NCBI GenBank assembly: GCA_002721165.1
Contig: PBJS01000008.1
Location: 54,176 to 71,570, forward strand
DNA: 17,395 bases
Reading direction: 5' to 3'
From: Legionellales bacterium
Lineage (GTDB): Bacteria > Pseudomonadota > Gammaproteobacteria > Eutrophobiales > Eutrophobiaceae
Shown: positions 1 through 8,169 of the stretch, piece by piece
Position numbering within the stretch: position 1 is the first letter of the stretch
Layout of the letters: each line of letters opens with the position of its first letter
Program-made: the position numbers and the translations under genes
The notes under the pieces: generated by a model
Told to the model about the DNA's origin: nothing
Databases searched by the model: none
Seen by the model: only the letters and a program-made list of their open reading frames with translations

Positions 1-554
1 TCGATAGCCTTTTTAATTGCCGAAAAAAGTTTTCCGAATTTGAACATTTGTGGTGTCTGTGCACGCCAAATAGATTCCCTATTGACTGTTTCCTCAATCT
101 GATTTCTATCATTTATTCTTTTCATTGTCTCAGTACATGGTAATGCTAGAATTCCACCGACAACATCAGAACTTATTTCAGTAATTAATCGATCTATTAC
201 TGATTTTGTAAGGCATGGTCTGACAGCATCGTGTACAAGCACCCAATCATCATTATCAGCCTCATCTTTTATAGCACTCAAACCATTATAAACAGATTGA
301 TAACGCTCACTACCACCAACAGTCGTAATTATTTTTTTATTTTTCGATATCGGTAACGTTGACCAATATTTGTCAGACTTTGAAATTGAAACACAGATGC
401 TTTCGATTTCCTTGCGATCTATAAAGTTATCGATTGTATGTTCAATGACTGTTTTTCCACAAACAGAAACATACTGTTTTGGGATAGCCCCTCCCATTCG
501 CTGTCCAGTTCCAGCTGCTGGGATAATTACCCAATACTTATAACTTTTTGGCAT
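1..554 (-). CDS. ispD: 2-C-methyl-D-erythritol 4-phosphate cytidylyltransferase (IspD), 3' end cut by window edge
   Basis: IspD transfers CMP from CTP to methylerythritol phosphate in the cytoplasmic MEP isoprenoid pathway. I translated this by hand from the ATG at 554-552; the frame stays open to the window edge and gives about 184 codons of an expected ~230, so the C-terminus lies outside. The N-terminus reads MPKSYKYWVIIPAAGTGQRM, with the nucleotide-binding loop AAGTGQRMG followed by PKQY. Further on come GGSERYQSVYNGL and the VHDAVRP motif, both typical of the family, then RAQTPQMF near the truncation. It starts 5 bases after the ftsB stop, the usual ftsB-ispD arrangement, and has only a weak purine stretch as ribosome binding site, so it is probably coupled to ftsB. 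Identification is firm; only the missing C-terminus is unseen. Confidence 0.95.
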   Translation of the reverse strand, partial: MPKSYKYWVIIPAAGTGQRMGGAIPKQYVSVCGKTVIEHTIDNFIDRKEIESICVSISKSDKYWSTLPISKNKKIITTVGGSERYQSVYNGLSAIKDEADNDDWVLVHDAVRPCLTKSVIDRLITEISSDVVGGILALPCTETMKRINDRNQIEETVNRESIWRAQTPQMFKFGKLFSAIKKAI

Positions 555-559
555 ATTCT

Positions 560-856
560 TTAATTTGGATTAGATTCTTGATCAGCGCTTTCAATAATCT
601 GATAAAAAGTTTCTCCATCTTTGATCATTCCCATTTCACTACGAGCAATTTCTTCGATGGCTTCATTTCCTTGTTTAAGATTGAAAACTTCTGCTGTTAA
701 AGAAAGATTGCGCTCTTTTAAACGCTGATTCTCAGATTTTATCTTTTCAATCTCATCTTTGAGAAGGCTAACTTCTACCAAACTGCCGTTACCCGTCCAT
801 AAACGGTACTGCAATAAAAGCAGCAATAACACCATGAGGATAGTAATTAGTTTCAT
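560..856 (-). CDS. ftsB: Cell division protein FtsB
   Basis: FtsB is a small bitopic inner-membrane protein of the divisome that forms a complex with FtsL and FtsQ. The 98-residue product has a short N-terminus, one hydrophobic segment at about residues 3-16 (leucine-rich, LITILMVLLLLLLQ), then a charged coiled-coil region at about 30-65 (LLKDEIEKIKSENQRLKERN). It ends in the family's conserved part with IEEIARSEMGMIKDGETFYQ. Length matches the family (about 90-105). It lies between eno and ispD as in most Gammaproteobacteria, 31 bases after the eno stop, with AGGG about 8 bases before the ATG. No anomalies seen. Confidence 0.93.
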   Translation of the reverse strand: MKLITILMVLLLLLLQYRLWTGNGSLVEVSLLKDEIEKIKSENQRLKERNLSLTAEVFNLKQGNEAIEEIARSEMGMIKDGETFYQIIESADQESNPN

Positions 857-887
857 AAATAAACCCTAAATAAATAGCAGCTTACAC

Positions 888-2171
888 TCATAATAAATGA
901 CTAAATACACCTTGCCCAGAATATGTTGAATCTCCATCTAGTTCATCTTCGATTTTCATAAGACGATTATATTTTGCAACACGATCTGAGCGCGATAATG
1001 AACCAGTTTTTATTTGTCCTGCTGAAGTCGCTACAGCAAGATCAGAAATAGTTGTATCCTCTGTCTCTCCAGAACGATGTGAGATAACAACTGTGTAACC
1101 AGCTTCTTTCGCCATTTTAATTGCATCAAGCGTTTCAGAGAGAGTTCCTATCTGATTAACTTTTATTAAAATTGAATTACCAATACCTTTTTCAATTCCC
1201 TTATTAAGTATTGATGTGTTTGTAACAAAAAGGTCATCACCAACTAACTGAATATTTTTGCCAAGAGCCTCCGTTAATAACTTCCACCCATCCCAATCAT
1301 CCTCAGCCATACCATCTTCGACTGTTATAATTGGGTACTTTTTAAACCATGGTTTTAAATAATCCAAAAACTCTTGTGAATTTAATTTTAAATTTTCTGA
1401 CTCAAGAGTATAAATCCCATCTTTATAAAACTCAGAACTTGCTACGTCCAAACCCAGTAAAACATCATCACCAGGGTTATAACCAGCTTTTGTTATTGCT
1501 TCTAGAATAACCTCTATTGCCTCTTCATTAGATGATAGGTTGGGTGCAAATCCACCTTCATCACCCACTGTTGTTCCTAAATCACGTTTTAGTAGTACTG
1601 ATTTAAGTGAATGAAATATTTCAGTTCCGTGTCTCACTGCTTCTCTTAAACTCGTCGCACCAACCGGCAATATCATAAACTCCTGAAGATCAACGCTATT
1701 ATCAGCATGTGCACCACCATTAATAATATTCATCATGGGTACTGGCATTTGAAATTTTTTTTCAACAGCTAAATAACTATAAAGAGGTAGATTATTTTCA
1801 TTTGCTGCCGCATGTGCAGCCGCCATTGAAACAGCGAGAATTGAATTGGCCCCCAAGTTTGCCTTATTAGAGGAACCATCTAAGTCAATCATCACCTGAT
1901 CAATTTTCGTCTGCTCAGAAACTTCTACTCCATATAAAGAAGGTGCTATTAAATCTTCAATATTTTTGACCGCAGAAAGAACACCTTTACCCAGAAATCT
2001 TGTATTATCTTTATCGCGCAATTCAATTGCTTCACGTATACCAGTTGAAGCGCCAGATGGAACCATTGCACTCCCCGTTGCACCACTTTCAGTATAGACT
2101 TCTGCTTCGACCGTTGGGTTTCCTCTTGAATCTAAAACTTCACGCGCAATAATTTTATTAATAACCGACAC
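888..2171 (-). CDS. eno: Enolase (2-phosphoglycerate dehydratase)
   Basis: Enolase interconverts 2-phosphoglycerate and phosphoenolpyruvate in glycolysis and gluconeogenesis. In a serine-cycle organism it also supplies PEP to PEP carboxylase. The 427-residue protein is full length. Visible signatures are the N-terminal AREVLDSRGNPTVE, the loop SGASTGIREAIELRD, GDEGGFAPN with the catalytic acid, the metal-binding VEDGMAEDDW region, and LIKVNQIGTLSET with the catalytic lysine. The C-terminal motif is SHRSGETEDTTISDLAV. The start codon is GTG (2171-2169): an in-frame TAA directly precedes it and GGAG lies 8-9 bases upstream, so no longer reading is possible. It sits 23 bases after kdsA. Having eno here is the normal gammaproteobacterial arrangement and need not reflect methylotrophy. 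Confidence 0.98.
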   Translation of the reverse strand: MSVINKIIAREVLDSRGNPTVEAEVYTESGATGSAMVPSGASTGIREAIELRDKDNTRFLGKGVLSAVKNIEDLIAPSLYGVEVSEQTKIDQVMIDLDGSSNKANLGANSILAVSMAAAHAAANENNLPLYSYLAVEKKFQMPVPMMNIINGGAHADNSVDLQEFMILPVGATSLREAVRHGTEIFHSLKSVLLKRDLGTTVGDEGGFAPNLSSNEEAIEVILEAITKAGYNPGDDVLLGLDVASSEFYKDGIYTLESENLKLNSQEFLDYLKPWFKKYPIITVEDGMAEDDWDGWKLLTEALGKNIQLVGDDLFVTNTSILNKGIEKGIGNSILIKVNQIGTLSETLDAIKMAKEAGYTVVISHRSGETEDTTISDLAVATSAGQIKTGSLSRSDRVAKYNRLMKIEDELDGDSTYSGQGVFSHLL

Positions 2172-2194
2172 TTAAAATTCTCCATAATACTAAA

Positions 2195-3007
2195 TCAATG
2201 ACTTTTTATTTTTTGATCTATTGCTTTTAATGTTGTTAATAATGTTTTCATTTCTTTTAGAGGCCATGAATTTGGCCCGTCACTCAGTGCTTTTTCTGGA
2301 TTTGGATGTGTTTCCATAAATAGCCCTGAGATACCAACAGCAATTGCGGCACGCGCAAGTGCCGGGACAAACTCACGTTGCCCACCAGAGACTTTTCCAC
2401 CACCACCAGGCATCTGTACTGAGTGAGTCGCATCGAATACAACAGGTGCGCCAGTTTCCTTCATAACGATAAGTGAGCGCATATCAGAAATAAGATAGTT
2501 ATAACCAAAAGAGGCGCCTCTTTCGCAAACCATAATTTTATCATTGCCAGCAGCACGAGCTTTTGCAACAACATGCGCCATATCCCATGGAGCTAAAAAC
2601 TGACCTTTCTTTATATTCACCGGTAGCCCTACTTTGGCAACAGCTTCTATAAAATTAGTTTGCCGACATAAAAATGCTGGGGTTTGAAGAACATCAACGA
2701 CATCAGAAACTTCATTCAATGGTGTATCCTCATGTACATCAGTTATTATAGGAACCCCTAACGCCTTTTTCACATCTGATAGTATTTTCAAACCCTTTTC
2801 AATTCCAGGCCCTCTATAGCTATCATGTGAACTACGATTTGCTTTATCGAATGAAGACTTATATATGAACGGAATCTCTAACTCAGAAGTTAGATCTTTC
2901 AACTGACCAGCGACTTCAATAGATAGTTCCTTACTTTCAATAACACATGGTCCCGCAATTAAAAAAAACGGGTGCTCAGGGCCGACTTCAAAATTACATA
3001 GCAACAT
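2195..3007 (-). CDS. kdsA: 3-deoxy-8-phosphooctulonate synthase (Kdo-8-P synthase), Cys-type
   Basis: KdsA condenses PEP with arabinose 5-phosphate to give Kdo-8-phosphate, a precursor of the Kdo sugar of lipopolysaccharide. The 270-residue TIM-barrel protein shows FFLIAGPCVIES at about 14-25, the substrate motif KSSFDKANRSS, the SYRGPG loop, DVHED, and C-terminal DATHSVQMPGGGG and METHPNPEKALSDGP. Residue 21 is Cys in the motif where E. coli KdsA has Asn (GGMNVLES). Together with the His, Glu and Asp of the last motifs this matches the metal-dependent class known from Aquifex. The ATG lies inside the end of pyrG (14-base overlap) with no strong ribosome binding site, so translation is probably coupled to pyrG. 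Confidence 0.96.
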   Translation of the reverse strand: MLLCNFEVGPEHPFFLIAGPCVIESKELSIEVAGQLKDLTSELEIPFIYKSSFDKANRSSHDSYRGPGIEKGLKILSDVKKALGVPIITDVHEDTPLNEVSDVVDVLQTPAFLCRQTNFIEAVAKVGLPVNIKKGQFLAPWDMAHVVAKARAAGNDKIMVCERGASFGYNYLISDMRSLIVMKETGAPVVFDATHSVQMPGGGGKVSGGQREFVPALARAAIAVGISGLFMETHPNPEKALSDGPNSWPLKEMKTLLTTLKAIDQKIKSH

Positions 3008-4649
3008 TTTTATTGATCCGAAAATGAGATTCTTTATATTTTAAAGCCGCTTCTATAAAACTTGTAAATAATGGATGGCCATCTCTAGGCGTAGAAGTAA
3101 ATTCTGGGTGAAACTGGCATCCAACAAACCAGGGGTGTTTTGGAATTTCAATAATCTCAACCAATTCTTTATCAGCTGAATAACCAGAGATACACATCCC
3201 TATTGACTCTAATTTATCTTTATATTTATTATTAAATTCATAGCGATGTCGATGTCGCTCAACAATTTTGTCTTTTTTATACAAGCTTTTTACTAAACTG
3301 CCCTCTACAAGTTTGCATTCTTGTCCACCTAGTCGCATTGTTCCTCCAAGGTCAGAAGCCTGATTACGCTTTTCTCTCTTACCTTTCGCATCCTGCCATT
3401 CTGTAATTAATGCTATAACGGGATGCTTCGTACCTTTATTAAACTCAGTGCTATCTGCATTATCAAGTTCAGCAAGATTTCTAGCTATTTCAATTACAGC
3501 AACCTGCATGCCGAGACATATACCTAAATAAGGAACACCATTCTCTCTAGCATACTTAACAGCATTTATCTTTCCTTCAATTCCTCGATTTCCAAAACCG
3601 CCAGGTACTAAAATCGCATCCATACTTTGCAAACACTCTGTACCTTTTTTCTCGATCTCTTCTGAGTCAATATAGACGATGTTTATTTTAGTTCGAGTTT
3701 TTATTCCTGCATGTATCAATGCTTCGGAAAGTGATTTATATGAGTCAGCTAAACCGATATATTTTCCAACCATTGCTATATTGACTTCGCTCTCGGGATT
3801 ATTAATTGCATCAACAACACTGTTCCATTCAGTCAAATCAGCATTTGGTAGATTAAGACCAAATTTTCTGATAACGATCTCATCAAGATTTTGCTCATGC
3901 AATACTTTTGGAATTTTATAAATACTATCAACATCGATTGCTGAAATAATCGCAGACTCTTCAACATTGGTAAATAATGCCATTTTCTTTTTTTCATTTT
4001 CTGGAATGACATGATCGGTACGACATATTAAACAATCTGGTTGTATACCAATTGATCGTAATTCTTTGACCGAGTGTTGTGTTGGTTTTGTTTTCAATTC
4101 ACCAACAGCTGAAATATAGGGGACAAGTGTCAAGTGAATGAATAATGTATTCTCTGTGCCTAATTCAATCCTTAATTGTCTGATTGCTTCAAGAAAAGGT
4201 TGTGATTCAATATCACCTACCGTACCACCGATTTCAACCATTGCGATATCTACATTACCAGCACCATCTTTTATGCATTCTTTTATTTCATCTGTGATAT
4301 GTGGGATCACCTGAACGGTAGCACCTAAATAATCACCACGTCTTTCCTTTTGAATAACATTTTGATAAATACGTCCTGTCGTAAAATTATTTCTTTTATG
4401 CATTGTTGTTCTAACAAAACGTTCATAGTGCCCTAGATCCAAATCTGTTTCAGTTCCATCTTGTGTTACATAAACCTCGCCATGTTGAAACGGGCTCATT
4501 GTTCCTGGATCAACATTAATGTAGGGGTCGAGCTTCAAAAGCGTTACATTTAATCCACGCGCTTCGAGAATTGCTCCAAGCGATGCTGAGGCTATCCCTT
4601 TCCCAAGTGAAGAAACAACGCCTCCGGTAATAAATATATAACGCGTCAT
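2994..4649 (-). CDS. pyrG: CTP synthase
   Basis: PyrG makes CTP from UTP, ATP and glutamine, the last step of de novo pyrimidine nucleotide synthesis. The 551-residue protein has the full two-domain layout. The N-terminal synthetase domain (about 1-270) has ITGGVVSSLGKGIASASLG, the LDPYINVDPGTMSPFQHGEV segment and the EIGGTVGDIES motif. The C-terminal class I glutamine amidotransferase domain has VPGGFGNRG, the nucleophile cysteine in GICLGMQ (near residue 380), and the His-Pro-Glu triad in FHPEFTSTP. Length fits the family (about 545). It is the first gene of the leftward housekeeping operon. No clear Shine-Dalgarno sequence precedes the ATG; only GG appears at a suitable distance. Confidence 0.98.
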   Translation of the reverse strand: MTRYIFITGGVVSSLGKGIASASLGAILEARGLNVTLLKLDPYINVDPGTMSPFQHGEVYVTQDGTETDLDLGHYERFVRTTMHKRNNFTTGRIYQNVIQKERRGDYLGATVQVIPHITDEIKECIKDGAGNVDIAMVEIGGTVGDIESQPFLEAIRQLRIELGTENTLFIHLTLVPYISAVGELKTKPTQHSVKELRSIGIQPDCLICRTDHVIPENEKKKMALFTNVEESAIISAIDVDSIYKIPKVLHEQNLDEIVIRKFGLNLPNADLTEWNSVVDAINNPESEVNIAMVGKYIGLADSYKSLSEALIHAGIKTRTKINIVYIDSEEIEKKGTECLQSMDAILVPGGFGNRGIEGKINAVKYARENGVPYLGICLGMQVAVIEIARNLAELDNADSTEFNKGTKHPVIALITEWQDAKGKREKRNQASDLGGTMRLGGQECKLVEGSLVKSLYKKDKIVERHRHRYEFNNKYKDKLESIGMCISGYSADKELVEIIEIPKHPWFVGCQFHPEFTSTPRDGHPLFTSFIEAALKYKESHFRINKNVAM

Positions 4650-4712
4650 GGAATTAAACCATTTAATAGAGAAATTTTAGGGGGTATCATCTTATTCGAC
4701 CCTGAGGAGTCG

Positions 4713-4730
4713 ACTTTTTGGCGAAAAAGT
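4713..4730. repeat. Short perfect inverted repeat in the pyrG leader
   Basis: The arms ACTTTTT and AAAAAGT are separated by GGCG, giving a 7-bp hairpin 64-81 bases upstream of the pyrG start. The stem is AT-rich and weak. A second small pairing (TCGAC with GTCGA) lies immediately on the pyrG side, so the leader may fold into two adjacent hairpins. The function is unknown and chance is a real possibility in AT-rich sequence. Confidence 0.35.
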
Positions 4731-4986
4731 ATCCTAAATAGTTTCATATTCAGGGATATTGATACTATCAGAATTGCCTAAGGTATACCATTCCCAGAAG
4801 AAGCTCGGTGCTCCCCGAAATAAAATATTATTTTTTGCCCCATTCAGCCGAAAGTTATTAGTGAATCTGATGGCAAAACGTTAAAATAGAGTATTATTTT
4901 CACCACTCAAATTAGAAGAATAATCGGTGAAGAGGATATTCCATATTTCATTATTTGGATAACTTTTTGTATTTTCTTATATTTTT

Positions 4987-4994
4987 AGGAGAGG
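4987..4994 (+). promoter_or_regulatory. Strong ribosome binding site of fhs
   Basis: AGGAGAGG lies 4-11 bases before the ATG at 4999. It is among the best Shine-Dalgarno matches in the window and fixes the fhs start. It suggests fhs is translated efficiently. Confidence 0.8.
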
Positions 4995-4998
4995 CAGA

Positions 4999-6672
4999 AT
5001 GTCTGATATAGAAATTGCTCAAAAAGCAAAAATGAAGCGTGTTGTTGATATAGCAAAAGATCAATACGGGATTGAGAGCGAGCATCTAGAACCATACGGT
5101 CACTATAAAGCTAAATTATCTCTCGATTACATCGAAAGCTTAAAAAGTAAACCTAATGGGAAATTAATTCTCACAACAGCAATCAGCCCAACACCCGCAG
5201 GTGAAGGCAAAACCACAACGACGGTCGGCCTTGGCGATGCCATGAATCGCATTGGAAAGAAAACCATGATATGTCTGCGTGAGCCATCACTTGGGCCGTG
5301 TTTTGGAGTTAAGGGGGGTGCTGCCGGAGGCGGATATGCCCAAGTTGTGCCTATGGAAGATATTAATCTGCATTTTACGGGTGATTTCCACGCAATAACA
5401 TCAGCACATAATCTTTTATCCGCCATGCTAGATAACCATATTAATCATGGTAATACTTTAAATATTGATCCTCGCCTGGTGACATGGAAGCGTGTACTTG
5501 ATATGAATGATCGCGCATTACGAAAAATAATTAATTCTCTTGGTGGTGCTGCAAACGGTTACCCAAGGGAAGATGGCTTTGATATAACAGTCGCATCAGA
5601 GGTAATGGCTATTTTCTGTCTTGCAACTTCGCTAGATAATCTAAAAGAACGTTTAGGTAACATTGTTGTTGGTTATACCAAAGGTGACCGAAAACCAGTT
5701 CATGCACGCGAACTTAACGCAAATGGTGCAATGGCTGCACTTTTGAAAGATGCTATTAAACCAAACTTTGTTCAGACGCTGGAAAACAATCTAGCAATTG
5801 TGCACGGAGGGCCTTTTGCGAACATAGCACATGGATGTAACAGCGTTTCAGCAACGCAAGCAGGGCTAAAGTTAGCGGACTACGTTATTACTGAAGCAGG
5901 TTTTGGTGCTGATTTAGGGGCAGAAAAGTTTTTTGATATTAAATGCAGGAAAGCTGGGCTTGAGCCAAGTGCCGTTGTTCTTGTCGCTACTATCCGTGCA
6001 CTCAAATATCATGGCGGTGTAGATAAAGATCAGCTTAACAGCGAGAACTTAAAAGCACTTGAAAAAGGCATGGTTAATCTCGAAAGACATTTTAACAATA
6101 TGCAAAATAACTTTGGTCTTCCCTGCATCATTTGTATTAATCATTTTGTAAATGATACTGATGCTGAAGTCGAATTACTCAAGTCAAAAGCGGAAGCAAT
6201 GGGCGCTAAGGTTGTAATATCAAAACACTGGGCAGACGGAGGAGCGGGTGCTGAAGATTTAGCAAATACTGTAGTGGAAATTGTTGATGGTCACTCAGGA
6301 AAACATAAGTATGTCTATGAAGATGATTTCTCGTTATGGGAAAAAATTGAAGCTATTGCAACAAAAATCTACGGAGCAAGCGGAATCACGGCGCCACAAA
6401 ATGTACGTGCGCAAATAGATAAATTAAATGAAGACTATGGAAGTTATCCGGTTTGCATTGCAAAAACTCAAATGTCTTTTTCTGCTGATCCAACAGTTCG
6501 GGGAGCACCAAGTGGGCACACTGTAGCAATCACTGAAGCTCGGCTTGCAAGCGGAGCAGGATTTATTGTTGTTATTGCCGGGAATATGATGACAATGCCC
6601 GGCCTACCCAAGATACCTGCTGCAGAAAAAATTGATGTTGATAGTAATGGTAAAATCGTCGGTCTTTTTTAA
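4999..6672 (+). CDS. fhs: Formate--tetrahydrofolate ligase
   Basis: This enzyme (called FtfL in methylotrophs) uses ATP to join formate to tetrahydrofolate, giving 10-formyl-THF. In serine-cycle bacteria it is the entry point of C1 units, which MtdA and FchA then reduce to methylene-THF for serine synthesis. The 557-residue product is full length (family about 555-560). Visible motifs are the P-loop region SPTPAGEGKTTTTVGLGD (about 63-80), EPSLGPCFGVKGGAAGGG, and VPMEDINLHFTGDFHAI (about 117-133). Later come VHGGPFANIAHGCNS, EAGFGADLGAEKFFDIKCR and a C-terminal MPGLPKIPAAEKID. It is a single gene on the plus strand, with its own terminator downstream and the serine-cycle operon about 10 kb away. 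It can also serve ordinary purine and folate metabolism, but the neighbourhood favours C1 assimilation. Confidence 0.98.
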   Translation: MSDIEIAQKAKMKRVVDIAKDQYGIESEHLEPYGHYKAKLSLDYIESLKSKPNGKLILTTAISPTPAGEGKTTTTVGLGDAMNRIGKKTMICLREPSLGPCFGVKGGAAGGGYAQVVPMEDINLHFTGDFHAITSAHNLLSAMLDNHINHGNTLNIDPRLVTWKRVLDMNDRALRKIINSLGGAANGYPREDGFDITVASEVMAIFCLATSLDNLKERLGNIVVGYTKGDRKPVHARELNANGAMAALLKDAIKPNFVQTLENNLAIVHGGPFANIAHGCNSVSATQAGLKLADYVITEAGFGADLGAEKFFDIKCRKAGLEPSAVVLVATIRALKYHGGVDKDQLNSENLKALEKGMVNLERHFNNMQNNFGLPCIICINHFVNDTDAEVELLKSKAEAMGAKVVISKHWADGGAGAEDLANTVVEIVDGHSGKHKYVYEDDFSLWEKIEAIATKIYGASGITAPQNVRAQIDKLNEDYGSYPVCIAKTQMSFSADPTVRGAPSGHTVAITEARLASGAGFIVVIAGNMMTMPGLPKIPAAEKIDVDSNGKIVGLF

Positions 6673-6687
6673 AAAAATAAAAATGTC

Positions 6688-6717
6688 AAAAAAGGATGCT
6701 ATATGCATCCTTTTTTT
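6688..6717. terminator. Bidirectional intrinsic terminator between fhs and the MFS gene
   Basis: A perfect 12-bp stem, AAAAAAGGATGC (6688-6699) pairing with GCATCCTTTTTT (6705-6716), encloses a TATAT loop and runs into seven T's. Read on the other strand it also ends in a U-tract. It sits 15 bases after the fhs stop, and its edge touches the stop codon of the leftward MFS gene (6716-6718), so it should serve both convergent genes. Confidence 0.9.
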
Positions 6718-8104
6718 ATGTTCTAATAAAATTACCTCTTGCCATTGAAAGATATAAACCAGGAATACACAGTATTGCTGAAATGGCAAAGATGATGCGA
6801 ATTGCGCTTTCTAATGCGCCATAGTTTTCTTGATTAATATCAACATTACCAATAATTAATGCGAAAATTAATGTTACTAAAACCATACTACTCATCTGGC
6901 CAATAATTCGCATTGTTGCCATAGCCCCGGTTGCACTTCCATAGAATTTCTTTTCAACTGATCCCATGATTGCATTTACGTTTGGAGGTGAAAATAGACT
7001 GAACCCAAAACCCGTTATTACGAGAGAGAGAATCAAATAATTAAGTTCTGAATCAATTTCCAAATTAGAAAGCATGATTAAACCACAACATGTAATCGCC
7101 ATACCAATCGTAGATAGATATTTAGGTTCAAATTTATCAGCTAATTTACCTGCAAGAGGAGAAAAAATTGCCATGGTTATTGGTTGACACATAACTATTG
7201 CGCCTGCTGCTGTTGCAGAAAAACCTTTCAAATACTGTAAATAAAGATTCACTTGAACAACATTAGCAAAAGTTGCGGTATAAATTATCAAAGATGCCAA
7301 ACATGAGAACGTGAAAACACGATTAGTAAAAAACAATGTAGTATCAAAAATAGGATGCTTATGTTTTCGTTCAAACAAAAAGAAAAATATAAATCCAAAA
7401 AGTGAAAAAATAATTAGAATGATGCTTTGAGTTGAAGGTAAATAAGAAACCCCAATACATAGAACCAAAATTGATATCATATAAAGAACTGCGCCAAATA
7501 AATCAAAGCTTCCTCGCTCATCAGAGAGCCACTCATCTTTTACAAAGAAAACGCCAATAACTAAAGCTAGTACCGCAAGCGGCAGATGTACCATAAAGCT
7601 GGCACGCCAACCATATAAATCAACGACATAGCCCCCCATAAGCGGTCCTACAGTCAAACCAAAATATATGGCGGAAACCGTCAATCCAATCGCATAACCA
7701 CGTTTAGCGGGAGGAAAAATAGATGAAATAATTGCTACCTGAGTCGCATATAACATCGCGGCACTAACGCCTTGTAGAAAACGAGTCGCTATTAATGTAA
7801 TACCGCTATCTGTTGATGCAGCTATTAATGATGTCACTATGACGCTAGTTGTCCCAATTAAAAATATTTTTTTTCTGCCTACCATATCGGCAATACGTCC
7901 GAAAATTAATACAAACATCGCGCTTGCCATAAGGTAAGCCATCGGAATCCAGCATAGTAATACTGCGCTGACTGATAAATCACTAGCAATAAAAGGAATT
8001 GCAACATTAACAGCAGATAACATCACGGGAGTCGCAAACGCATTTAACAAAATCATTATTAATGTGATGCGTTGTATTGGATTTTCTAAAATTGAAGGTT
8101 TCAT
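6716..8104 (-). CDS. MFS transporter, DHA2-like (14-TM drug/solute exporter type)
   Basis: This 462-residue polytopic inner-membrane protein is a major facilitator. It has many hydrophobic segments (my estimate is 13-14). Motif A in the first cytoplasmic loop is GRIADMVGRKK (about 69-79). Around residue 145-165 is an antiporter-like motif C, LTVGPLMGGYVVDLYGWRAS. The arginine-bearing RFLQGVSAAM helix lies between them. These features are typical of proton-driven exporters of the EmrB/QacA (DHA2) group, so efflux is the likeliest direction, but the substrate cannot be read from sequence. It is divergent from the AGCS symporter with 64 bases between starts and shares a terminator with fhs. No clear Shine-Dalgarno sequence precedes its ATG. 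No regulator gene is adjacent. Confidence 0.85.
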   Translation of the reverse strand: MKPSILENPIQRITLIMILLNAFATPVMLSAVNVAIPFIASDLSVSAVLLCWIPMAYLMASAMFVLIFGRIADMVGRKKIFLIGTTSVIVTSLIAASTDSGITLIATRFLQGVSAAMLYATQVAIISSIFPPAKRGYAIGLTVSAIYFGLTVGPLMGGYVVDLYGWRASFMVHLPLAVLALVIGVFFVKDEWLSDERGSFDLFGAVLYMISILVLCIGVSYLPSTQSIILIIFSLFGFIFFFLFERKHKHPIFDTTLFFTNRVFTFSCLASLIIYTATFANVVQVNLYLQYLKGFSATAAGAIVMCQPITMAIFSPLAGKLADKFEPKYLSTIGMAITCCGLIMLSNLEIDSELNYLILSLVITGFGFSLFSPPNVNAIMGSVEKKFYGSATGAMATMRIIGQMSSMVLVTLIFALIIGNVDINQENYGALESAIRIIFAISAILCIPGLYLSMARGNFIRT

Positions 8105-8110
8105 GTTTAT

Positions 8111-8115
8111 AGGAG
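8111..8115 (+). promoter_or_regulatory. Shine-Dalgarno AGGAG placed for a short ORF, not for the AGCS gene
   Basis: AGGAG is followed after 6 bases by ATG at 8122, the start of a 15-codon ORF. It is 53 bases from the AGCS start at 8169, which itself has only A/T-rich sequence before it. The site therefore points to translation entering through the short ORF. Confidence 0.55.
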
Positions 8116-8121
8116 TATTTT

Positions 8122-8169
8122 ATGATAGTGTTCAATTTAACTAAACAAAAAAATAACTATTACTATTAA
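8122..8169 (+). CDS. Possible 15-codon leader ORF coupled to the AGCS transporter
   Basis: The ORF encodes MIVFNLTKQKNNYYY and ends with TAA at 8167-8169. Its last base is the A of the transporter's ATG (TAATG overlap). It has a good AGGAG 6 bases upstream, whereas the transporter start has none, so ribosomes finishing this ORF could re-initiate on the symporter. The run of three Tyr codons at the end is notable, but an attenuator would need alternative hairpins, which I do not see. It is seen directly as an ORF; expression and function are inference. A chance ORF of this length is common in AT-rich DNA, and the ribosome binding site plus the exact overlap are the only support. Confidence 0.4.
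   Translation: MIVFNLTKQKNNYYY

Larger units (their letters stand above)
4650..4998. other. Divergent intergenic region between pyrG and fhs
   Basis: This 349-base gap must hold the promoters of the leftward pyrG operon and the rightward fhs gene. I see no convincing -35/-10 pair in a sensible place for either. What can be seen is: a 7-bp inverted repeat with a 4-base loop (4713-4730, ACTTTTT/AAAAAGT); a TCGAC/GTCGA pair next to it (about 4697-4714); and a TTCACC/GGTGAA inverted repeat with 21 bases between the arms (4899-4904 and 4926-4931), upstream of fhs. None matches a riboswitch consensus known to me. I found no ORF of note. Confidence 0.6.

Noticed and set aside
4955..4983. A promoter-like pair TTGGAT-17-TATATT just before fhs
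   Set aside because: Transcription would begin within or beside the ribosome binding site at 4987-4994 and remove it from the message. In such AT-rich DNA the match is probably chance.
6604..6789. A 61-codon minus-strand ORF overlapping the fhs end, the terminator and the MFS end
   Set aside because: It runs through the terminator hairpin and across the ends of two real genes, with no protein-like features.
8105..8168. Glycine riboswitch before the AGCS gene, or a THF riboswitch before fhs
   Set aside because: The 64-base gap before AGCS is too short for a glycine aptamer and lacks its conserved G-rich segments. I see no THF-riboswitch consensus in 4650-4998.
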